From Chitinophagales bacterium (GTDB lineage: Bacteria; Bacteroidota; Bacteroidia; Chitinophagales; Saprospiraceae): DNA of 12,280 nt. The stretch's first letter is position 1; every line of letters starts with the position of its first letter. The translations under genes and the position numbers were made by a program. Under the pieces are notes generated by a model. That model had not been told where the DNA came from. It was given only the letters and a program-made list of their open reading frames with translations, and made no database searches. The DNA is taken from positions 1 to 12,280 of the forward strand of contig JAAFHO010000100.1 of the NCBI GenBank assembly GCA_013297575.1, given 5' to 3'. This document shows, piece after piece, positions 1 through 6,715 of the stretch.

Positions 1-1547
1 ATAAAATTGAATGCTGTGGCTGGGTTATTCCGGATTTCTACCTCGCCCTTTAGTTGAGCACTATTATCCAAATCGCCAATTTTGATACCAATAAACTCTA
101 GGGGAATACCCTGTAATGACCATTGGCCATAAGGTAGCGATTCGCGCAAAATCTGCGTAAAAGGGTTTAGTGGATTAGGAAAAACCTGATTTTTGTCCAC
201 AAAACGCCAACTGTAATTAGCGGGTAGTTTTACATAAGTACCAACGATAAGTTTAATCAATTCCGAACGATCAAAAAGCGTAATCGTTCCTGATTTATTA
301 ATATCAGCAGCAATCAATTTATAAGGATTATCCAAAGGCTCTTGTGCCAATATATGTCGTTTGAGGAGTATTAAATCCCAAGTATTTATGCCATTTAAAT
401 GATCCAAGTCATTATACGGGCGAATAACAACATCCGGCAATGGTGGAAACACATTCGAATAACTAATGCTATAACAAGAGGAATCAAAAGGATTGGGGAT
501 TAAGTCTGGAATAGAAGTAGGCATTCCTTGCCAAAAAAGTGGAAAATAAAGCGATACATCTTCAATTGAACCTCCAGTAGGCCCTCCAGCGTAGAATTTG
601 AGTTCGCAAGGTATCGTATCTCCACATACCGCTATATTATCTTTTACATAAAGATAAGTACTCGCATAATCACTATTTCCGCTCACATCCCTCCCCCATA
701 GTTCGACTTCGTTAGGGCCAATATCGTCGCAATCAAATTCAATGACAGTTTGTGGCGTACCGTCTGGGTTGAAAGGAAATCCCGTGCCTGTACCCGTACG
801 CCTAACGCCAAGCATTATTTGTGCACTTGGCGCATAATTATCTTCTACATACTGTAACAAATCACTTGCAAGTACTTTCGCATTACCCGATGGCATCAGA
901 TTTACAGATAAAAAATTCACCATTACCACAGTTGGCTTTTTAGAGTCGCGTACGGTAAAATCATACGTACAACTCTTGGTCGAATTGCAAGCATTGGACA
1001 GTATCCATTTTATTTTATGCGTTCCGTAAGGTAATTGAGGTACAACATTATTAGCGGTAGCGGCTCCATTTTTCCAACGAATAGCGGTATTTTTTGAAAA
1101 CGGCGCGATGGAGTCCATATTTAAGCCAAAGCCATATTTTGCATGGTTGTTCACCTGTCTAAAATCAAATTGTCTCGGTGTTCCAGCCGTCAAATCGGTT
1201 TCCTTATTCCCGAAATAAACCGTATTAGAAGGTGGCAAACTATCACTATCCACTATTGTTTCTGATAGTCCATTATTGTCCAAATCAAGGTATAAAATAT
1301 ACCGAACATGGGTGGTACCCAAGGTACATGAATCCGTAAAATTGAGTTCTAGGTTTACATCTCCTTCGGCCAAATCATTCAACTGCACAAGAGCATCCCA
1401 CCAATATGGGGCTTTCCAAAAGAGCGGACTATTCGTGCTAAAATCCGAAAAAGAAGCAGGATTGGAAGGGCATTGCACTTGTATGGCTTGTGCCGCTACA
1501 AAAAAGGGCAAAAAAGCGAACGCAATTAGTGTAAGATAACGTGTCAT
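1..1547 (-). CDS. secreted HYR/dockerin-like T9SS-type protein, paralog 3 (partial, 3' end outside window)
   Basis: The frame is open without a stop from an ATG at 1547 to the left edge, giving 515 codons. The protein begins with a signal peptide (about residues 1-20, cleavage near FVAAQ). Next come a YILYLDLDNNG loop near residue 95, a GTHKIKW segment, a HYR-like domain (about 200-300) and a variable segment. A dockerin-like pair of calcium loops follows (D380-D391 and D415-D426, the second canonical: DINKSGTITLFD), then a SWRFVD motif with its tryptophan at 447. Order and motifs match the two upstream paralogs, so the missing part probably carries the cohesin-like and T9SS sorting domains; this is inference, since those lie outside the window. 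It is the last visible gene of a three-gene minus-strand array, 20 bp after its neighbour. It is the most diverged copy, including its signal peptide. Substrate or partner is unknown; the likely location is the cell surface or outside the cell. Confidence 0.9.
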   Translation of the reverse strand, partial: MTRYLTLIAFAFLPFFVAAQAIQVQCPSNPASFSDFSTNSPLFWKAPYWWDALVQLNDLAEGDVNLELNFTDSCTLGTTHVRYILYLDLDNNGLSETIVDSDSLPPSNTVYFGNKETDLTAGTPRQFDFRQVNNHAKYGFGLNMDSIAPFSKNTAIRWKNGAATANNVVPQLPYGTHKIKWILSNACNSTKSCTYDFTVRDSKKPTVVMVNFLSVNLMPSGNAKVLASDLLQYVEDNYAPSAQIMLGVRRTGTGTGFPFNPDGTPQTVIEFDCDDIGPNEVELWGRDVSGNSDYASTYLYVKDNIAVCGDTIPCELKFYAGGPTGGSIEDVSLYFPLFWQGMPTSIPDLIPNPFDSSCYSISYSNVFPPLPDVVIRPYNDLDHLNGINTWDLILLKRHILAQEPLDNPYKLIAADINKSGTITLFDRSELIKLIVGTYVKLPANYSWRFVDKNQVFPNPLNPFTQILRESLPYGQWSLQGIPLEFIGIKIGDLDNSAQLKGEVEIRNNPATAFNF

Positions 1548-1567
1548 TGTCTTATTTTTTGTTTTGT

Positions 1568-3730
1568 TTAAAATTTAATCATTTTTTGTACCAATTTATC
1601 CTGCGCGGTGGTCAACGAATACCAGTACATACCCGCTTGTGGCACTATACTTTCATCCAGTGTAATAGACTGATAACCAGCAGCATATGTATTGGTTGCA
1701 GTATAAACAACGCGCCCCATTTCATCTACGACTGTAAAGGTAACTGGGGTATTTGCTTCGGGCAGATAAAACCCAATATTGGTGGCGGAATGCCACGGAT
1801 TTGGCACATTTTGGTTGAGTTGGATAGCCTCTTTTTGAATGGGATTAAAATGTAAAGCAATACCTTTGGAAAGACCACTAGCATCAAAAGCCACTGAATG
1901 AGTAATTTTGTCATTTACCGCCAACATGCTACTCAATTGGCCAGCCTGTTTGGCGCGCAAACGCAGGTCGAAACCTTGATTGGGCTGCTCGGTAACCAAC
2001 GTAATGGCCTGCTCAAACACGCCAAAATTATCCATCGTCAAGTCGTTTTGTGGTATAATTTCCAGTAACTCAAATTGCGCTAAATCAAGTGTCATTTGAT
2101 ACCCTTCAATATTCGACGCTGCGGCGAAATGCAGGGAAACACTCTCATTTTCTTGCAGATTTTGATCTTGGAACGTGAAGGTGGTTTTTGCAGTTCGGTC
2201 TTCTGTGGGTGTAGAAAAGCCATGAGGTTGGGCCGTATTGTCCACATCGCCAATTTTTGCTCCAATAAAATTATAGGCTATACTAAAAGGAAGGTTTCCA
2301 ATATTAATGGTCTCGCGAATCACGTCGGCAAAAGGATTAAGTGAATTTGAAAATACCTGACCGGAATCCACAAAACGCCAACTATGGTTGGATGGAAATT
2401 TCTGAAAACTACCAATGATGAGTTTACGTATTTCAACAATATCAAATGTAGTTACAGTTCCCGATTTATTGGCATCGGCGGCAATGAGTTTATAAGGGGT
2501 TGTGAGTGGCTCTAAACCCAAAATATGCCTGCTGATCAGGATCAAATCCCAAGTATTTACACCATTTAATGGATCTAAATCGAGCAAAGGGGCAATTCTA
2601 GTAGTGCTAGAAAATGGAAGGCCACTAGGCAGTGTGTAATACCCGTCAGCATTGGTGAGGACAGGGATTGGGCCTCCAATGATAGGAACACCATTACTAA
2701 CATTCTCTAGTTGTATTTGTACATCTTCAATACCCTCGGATAGTTCGGTCGTAATTTTGCCACTATACACAGGAGCCCCAGTACAAAAATTCCCATTATC
2801 CTGAATTAAAACATACGTCGAACAAGCACTTACGTTACCAGCCTTATCTTTTGACCACAGTTCTATTAAATTGGTACCCAGTTCACTACAATTGTACCGA
2901 ACCGATATTTTGGGAGTCCCCGTGGAATCGGAAGGGAAACCCGTTCCTGTGCCTTGTTTCCTAATGCCAATAATCAATTTAGTAGCAGGTGTATAGTTAT
3001 CCTCTGTGTATTGTAAAAAATCAGAAGCATATAGTTGAACAGTGCCGCCACTAATATTCTGCAGATTGACACTCAAACCATTAATACATATTACTACTGG
3101 CGGCTTTTCATCCCGTATAATAAAGGTGTATTCACAAGTAGACTGCTGCCCACAGCCATTCGTCACCACCCATTTTATTTTATGCGTACCATAAGGCAAT
3201 TGCGCCAAAGTAGTTGCAGTCGGTGAATACCTCCAGACCAATTGTGCTTTTTTCTCGGTGGGTGAAACAGTATTTACAAGCAGGTCAAAACGGAATTTGT
3301 TGGCAACTGCAACAGGTCTAAAATCGAACTGCCATTGGGTACCTCCTGTTACTGCAATGTTTTTATTATTGTAATGAATGGTATTGGCCGCTGGCAAAGT
3401 ATCGCTATCCACGCGGGTTTCCTGACTGCCATTATAGTCCAAATCCAAATAAAGAATATATTTCACTTTTAACGTGCCCGTTGTGCATATATCTGTTATA
3501 TTAATTTCTAACGGAACGGCATTTTCCGCTAAATCATGTGTGGAAACAATTGGGTCCCAATAAGACATGGCATTCCATAATTGCGCTTCGTTATTAGATT
3601 GATCGCCGTAAGTGACCGTGGTACCTGGGCAAGTGATGACGGGGACTTGCGCTTGTAAAAAACTGGTGAGGGAAACCAAGACCAGTAAAGGGAAAATTAC
3701 TTTTGTGATTGTTGTAAATATTCGGATCAT
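1568..3730 (-). CDS. secreted HYR/dockerin/cohesin-like protein with T9SS sorting domain, paralog 2 (720 aa)
   Basis: This is a predicted extracellular or surface-anchored T9SS cargo protein. Modules in order: signal peptide 1-28 (cleavage near LQAQ); N-terminal domain with calcium-loop-like D96-L-D98-x-N100-G; GTHKIKWVVTNGCGQQS at about 181-197; HYR-like domain 205-310 ending in ELWSKDKAGNVSACSTYV; variable, carboxypeptidase-regulatory-like segment 320-380; dockerin-like loops D384-D395 (degenerate at position 5) and D419-D430 (canonical); SWRFVD around W451; cohesin-like beta segment about 512-625; T9SS type A sorting domain about 637-720, starting LNQNVPNPW and ending VQKMIKF. The start is supported by the matching MxRIFTT start of paralog 1. 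It lies 54 bp after paralog 1 and 20 bp before paralog 3, so cotranscription is likely. The module names come from motif recognition, not a search. The ligand is unknown. Confidence 0.93.
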   Translation of the reverse strand: MIRIFTTITKVIFPLLVLVSLTSFLQAQVPVITCPGTTVTYGDQSNNEAQLWNAMSYWDPIVSTHDLAENAVPLEINITDICTTGTLKVKYILYLDLDYNGSQETRVDSDTLPAANTIHYNNKNIAVTGGTQWQFDFRPVAVANKFRFDLLVNTVSPTEKKAQLVWRYSPTATTLAQLPYGTHKIKWVVTNGCGQQSTCEYTFIIRDEKPPVVICINGLSVNLQNISGGTVQLYASDFLQYTEDNYTPATKLIIGIRKQGTGTGFPSDSTGTPKISVRYNCSELGTNLIELWSKDKAGNVSACSTYVLIQDNGNFCTGAPVYSGKITTELSEGIEDVQIQLENVSNGVPIIGGPIPVLTNADGYYTLPSGLPFSSTTRIAPLLDLDPLNGVNTWDLILISRHILGLEPLTTPYKLIAADANKSGTVTTFDIVEIRKLIIGSFQKFPSNHSWRFVDSGQVFSNSLNPFADVIRETINIGNLPFSIAYNFIGAKIGDVDNTAQPHGFSTPTEDRTAKTTFTFQDQNLQENESVSLHFAAASNIEGYQMTLDLAQFELLEIIPQNDLTMDNFGVFEQAITLVTEQPNQGFDLRLRAKQAGQLSSMLAVNDKITHSVAFDASGLSKGIALHFNPIQKEAIQLNQNVPNPWHSATNIGFYLPEANTPVTFTVVDEMGRVVYTATNTYAAGYQSITLDESIVPQAGMYWYSLTTAQDKLVQKMIKF
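1571..2222. repeat. direct repeat copy 1 (3' part of paralog 2)
   Basis: This stretch aligns without gaps, at a constant offset of 2217 bp, with 3788-4439. It encodes the cohesin-like region and the T9SS sorting domain. Long runs are identical, for example the segment around 1618-1685. Two such copies in direct orientation could recombine and delete or fuse the intervening gene. Confidence 0.85.
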
Positions 3731-3784
3731 TTGAATAAAATTTTATGTTTTTGATAAATGAAGATTTAAATCTTATGAAAAGGA

Positions 3785-5968
3785 CTAAAATTTAACCATT
3801 TTTTGTACCAGTTTATCCTTAGACGTGGTCAAAGAATACCAGTACATACCCGCTTGTGGCAGCATACTTTCATCCAGTGTAATAGACTGATAACCAGCAG
3901 CATACGTATTGGTGGTAGTATAAACAACGCGCCCTATTTCATCTACTACCGTAAAGGTAACCGGAGTATTGGCTTCGGGCAGATAAAACCTGATATTAGT
4001 AGATGAATTCCACGGATTTGGCACATTTTGATTGAGTTGGATGGTCTCTTTTTGAATGGGATTAAAATGTAAAGCAATACCTTTGGAAAGGCCACCGGCA
4101 TCAAAAGCCACCGAACGGGTAATTTTGTCATTTATCGCCAACATACTACTCAATTGGCCAGCCTGTTTGGCGCGCAAACGCAGGTCGAAACCCTGATTCG
4201 GCTGCTCGGTAACCATCGTGAGTGCTTGCTCAAAGACCGCAAAATTATCCATTGTCAACTCGTTTTGTGGTATAATTTCCAGCAATTCAAATTGCGCTAA
4301 ATCAAGCGTCATTTGATACCCTTCAATATTGGACGCTGCGGCGAAATGCAAGGAAACGACTTCGTTTTCTTGGAGATTTTGATCTTGAAACATGAATGTG
4401 GTTTTTTCCGTACGGTCTTCTGTGGGTGCGGAAAAGCCATTGGGAATAGCAGTATTGTCCACATCTCCTATTTTTGTACCTGTAAAGTCGAAATAAATAT
4501 GTATACCACTAGGTGGGTATATATTCGTGGCTAAGGGAAGATAACTCCGAATAGTATCTGCAAACGGGTTTTCTGGGTTCGTAAATACCTGTGTTTTGTC
4601 CACAAACCGCCAACTACTGTTATTAGGTAATTTAGTATAAGTCCCCAGAATAAGTTTCCGAAGTTCAACAATATCAAAAGTGGTTACGGTACCCGACTGA
4701 TTGGCATCTGCGGATATCAATTTATAAGGCGAAACTAAAGGCGTTAATCCTAAAATATGTCGGCTAATGAGGATCAAATCCCAAATATTTACGCCATTGA
4801 GTGGATCTAATTCTAATACTGGCCGTATGGTAGCCAAAGGGCCGTATGGTATATCATTAGTAATGTGGTAATAACCACTCATACTTGTCATCGCAGCAGG
4901 TATAGGAAAAAAAGGTACCCCTATTTGGGTATAATTTTCTGTCAAAACAGAAACATCTTCAATTCCTTGATCTAATTCGTTTTTAATAATGCCTAATTTG
5001 ATAAAGTAGTCTATCCAACAATAGCTGTTGCCATCTTTGAGTAAGAAATATGCCTCGCAGAATGCCGTATTTCCGGCTTTGTCTTTTGCCCAAAGTTCTA
5101 CAGTATTTATACCTTTATCCAGGCAATTATAGATTACTCCTGTTTGGGGCGTGCCATCAGCATTGGTAGGAAAGCCTGTTCCCGTACCAGATTTTCTAAT
5201 GGCTAACTTTACCATTGGGCCGGGTGTTAAATTATCATCAATAGTATTCAGGAAGTCACTAGCCCATAAAAAAGATGACCCTAGCCCTGAATTACCACCC
5301 CCAAAATTAAATTGTAACCCATTAATACATGTCACCGTAGGCGGTTGATCATCGCGAACAATAAAGGTATATTCACAAGTAGATTGCTGTCCGCATCCAT
5401 TGGTCACTTGCCACTTTATTTTATGTGTTCCATGGGGTAATTGCGCCATATTCGTAGATGTTGCCGAGGATCTCCATACTAATTGCGCATTGCGTTCTGA
5501 AGCGGATACTGCCTCCAAGAGTAGATCAAAACGGTATTTATCTGCCAATATAACGGGTCTAAAATCAAATTTTCGTTGTTCGCCAGCAGTTACTAAAAGC
5601 CCATTATTATTGTAATGTATGGTATTAGCCGCAGGCAAAGTGTCGCTATCCACGCGGGTTTCTTGGCTGCCATTGTTGTCCAAATCCAGATAAAGGACAT
5701 ACTTTACCTTTAAGGTGCTTGCAGTACAAGTATCTGTGATCGTAATTTCCAGCGGAACGGCGTTTTCAGCCATATCTTTGGAATTCAACAACGGATCCCA
5801 CCAAACGGCAGCATTCCACAGTAATGGATCGTTAGTAGATTGGTCACCGTGCGTAACTGTAATACCCGAACACGTAATGATGGGCGCTTGTCCCTTTAAA
5901 AAACTGGTCAGTGAAACCAATACCAGTAGTAATAAAACTCTTTTGATTGTTGTAAAAATTCTTGTCAT
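3785..5968 (-). CDS. secreted HYR/dockerin/cohesin-like protein with T9SS sorting domain, paralog 1 (727 aa)
   Basis: This is the first gene of the three-paralog array. The frame can be extended to an ATG at 6100, but I chose the ATG at 5968 because it gives MTRIFTTIKRVLLLLVLVSL, aligned with the start of paralog 2 and with a clean signal peptide (cleavage near LKGQ, residue 27). Modules: D95-L-D-N-N-G100 loop; HYR-like domain 206-311 ending ELWAKDKAGNTAFC; variable segment about 315-385; dockerin-like loops 386-397 (E386 in place of the first Asp) and D421-D432 (DANQSGTVTTFD); SWRFVD around W454; cohesin-like segment about 520-632; T9SS sorting domain about 644-727 ending VQKMVKF. The last 217 residues differ from paralog 2 at only about 22 positions, while the variable segment is hardly alignable. 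No exact TAnnTTTG promoter lies between the start and the MITE-like element 175 bp upstream. Confidence 0.93.
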   Translation of the reverse strand: MTRIFTTIKRVLLLLVLVSLTSFLKGQAPIITCSGITVTHGDQSTNDPLLWNAAVWWDPLLNSKDMAENAVPLEITITDTCTASTLKVKYVLYLDLDNNGSQETRVDSDTLPAANTIHYNNNGLLVTAGEQRKFDFRPVILADKYRFDLLLEAVSASERNAQLVWRSSATSTNMAQLPHGTHKIKWQVTNGCGQQSTCEYTFIVRDDQPPTVTCINGLQFNFGGGNSGLGSSFLWASDFLNTIDDNLTPGPMVKLAIRKSGTGTGFPTNADGTPQTGVIYNCLDKGINTVELWAKDKAGNTAFCEAYFLLKDGNSYCWIDYFIKLGIIKNELDQGIEDVSVLTENYTQIGVPFFPIPAAMTSMSGYYHITNDIPYGPLATIRPVLELDPLNGVNIWDLILISRHILGLTPLVSPYKLISADANQSGTVTTFDIVELRKLILGTYTKLPNNSSWRFVDKTQVFTNPENPFADTIRSYLPLATNIYPPSGIHIYFDFTGTKIGDVDNTAIPNGFSAPTEDRTEKTTFMFQDQNLQENEVVSLHFAAASNIEGYQMTLDLAQFELLEIIPQNELTMDNFAVFEQALTMVTEQPNQGFDLRLRAKQAGQLSSMLAINDKITRSVAFDAGGLSKGIALHFNPIQKETIQLNQNVPNPWNSSTNIRFYLPEANTPVTFTVVDEIGRVVYTTTNTYAAGYQSITLDESMLPQAGMYWYSLTTSKDKLVQKMVKF
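3788..4439. repeat. direct repeat copy 2 (3' part of paralog 1)
   Basis: Partner of 1571-2222, ungapped at offset 2217. Most differences are single bases, and many are silent in the minus-strand reading frame. Similarity falls off upstream of 4439, at the IGDVDNTA motif and beyond, marking a boundary between a conserved 3' block and a diverged 5' block. Confidence 0.85.
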
Positions 5969-6143
5969 GAGATTAAAGATTAAACTATAAAAAAGCAGTA
6001 CCGAAATACTAAAAAAGCAATATACCTTACCCTGCCGTGGGTAGAACGAGGCCATAACTGTAAATCGGTAAATTGAAAACGAAACAAAGGCAATATGCAC
6101 AGCCTCATTGATCGTTGGTTTTTTAGTTATACTGGACAGTTAA

Positions 6144-6301
6144 GGAATGGTGTCGAAATAAAGGTACAGATTGATGCACATCTTTTGCCCTCATATTTCC
6201 TCTTTTTCTACTTAAATAGGTCGGCTATTCACGCAAAAAAACAGAAAATCTGAGACCAAAATCTGAAGCCTGAATTTGTACCTTTATTCCAACACCATTC
6301 C
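6144..6301. mobile_element. 158-bp MITE-like element, 29-bp inverted repeats, TAA target duplication
   Basis: Left end 6144-6172 begins GGAATGGTGTCGAAATAAAG. Right end 6273-6301, read on the minus strand, begins GGAATGGTGTTGGAATAAAG. The 29-bp arms agree at 26 positions. TAA flanks both sides directly (6141-6143 and 6302-6304), as a 3-bp target duplication would. There is no ORF inside, so it is non-autonomous. GGA-starting ends with a 3-bp TNA duplication are known for some IS5-family subgroups, so an IS5-type parent is a reasonable but untested guess. Outside the duplications lie GACAGT (6135-6140) and ACTGTC (6311-6316), so the element appears to have inserted into the loop of a small earlier hairpin. 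It sits 175 bp upstream of the paralog operon. Confidence 0.75.
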
Positions 6302-6461
6302 TAAGGGAATACTGTCTTGGGAAAATGGATTAAATTAAAATAGTTTGTATTTCTGTTTAAATTGGATACGGAAAAACACGAACAAAGGTTGGGCAATTTC
6401 GTCTTTTATTTAAAATAATATCCAAATAAATAAAAAATAATATTGAGGGGATTGAATAATA

Positions 6462-6621
6462 GACTTGTTGCGGCGGGAGCGTCTGAGGCATAAAATTAGA
6501 GATTTTTTGACTGATTGAGGCTCATTTTGTAATTCGTAGCATCGTTACGGATTACAAAATAGCCGAAAAGCAGGCGAAAAAGATCAATTTTTGACCAGAC
6601 AGCCTTTCGCCGCAACAAGTC
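6462..6621. mobile_element. 160-bp palindromic MITE-like element with TAATA target duplication
   Basis: The ends are perfect 14-bp inverted repeats: GACTTGTTGCGGCG at 6462-6475 and its complement at 6608-6621. TAATA flanks both sides directly (6457-6461 and 6622-6626), a 5-bp target duplication. The inside is also an imperfect palindrome. The core stem pairs 6524-6540 with 6544-6560 (15 Watson-Crick pairs and 2 G-T pairs) around a 3-nt loop, extended by GGCT 6519-6522 with AGCC 6561-6564. The whole element can thus fold into one long hairpin. It has no coding capacity. It lies 95 bp beyond the stop of the minus-strand gene at 6716-8212 and could act as its terminator or as an mRNA-stabilising structure (inference). 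The parent IS family is not assigned. Confidence 0.75.
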
Positions 6622-6715
6622 TAATACCTATAAAAGGGAGTTTGTAAGCACTGTAATACAATTAGCAGGCCAAACTTGGAAGACATTTTAAAAATACCGC
6701 TTTTAGGGGATGACC

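Larger units (their letters stand above)
5969..6715. other. 747-bp gene-free interval carrying two MITE-like elements
   Basis: No convincing ORF is present on either strand. The interval holds the two elements at 6144-6301 and 6462-6621, annotated separately, and AT-rich spacer sequence. It must contain the promoter of the paralog operon, whose first start is at 5968, but no exact TAnnTTTG box is seen on the minus strand. The nearest is TGCCTTTG at complement 6085-6092, with one mismatch and no well-placed TTG, so I do not call it. No classical terminator is seen after the gene ending at 6716, although the palindromic element would fold in that transcript. Confidence 0.7.

Noticed and set aside
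1276..1855. Plus-strand frames of 87 and 104 codons at the junction of paralogs 2 and 3
   Set aside because: Both are antisense to conserved coding sequence, and similar plus-strand frames reappear at the equivalent place in paralog 1, as expected for a mirror of a conserved gene.
3735..3774. Two perfect A/T palindromes between paralogs 1 and 2 (3735-3746 and 3761-3774)
   Set aside because: Short A/T-only or nearly A/T-only palindromes are expected by chance in this composition. There is no GC stem or T-run for a terminator and no second copy as an operator.
5969..6100. 44-codon upstream extension of paralog 1 to an ATG at 6100
   Set aside because: The extra residues would bury the signal peptide, have no counterpart in paralogs 2 and 3, and read through spacer sequence. 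The aligned MTRIFTT start at 5968 is preferred.
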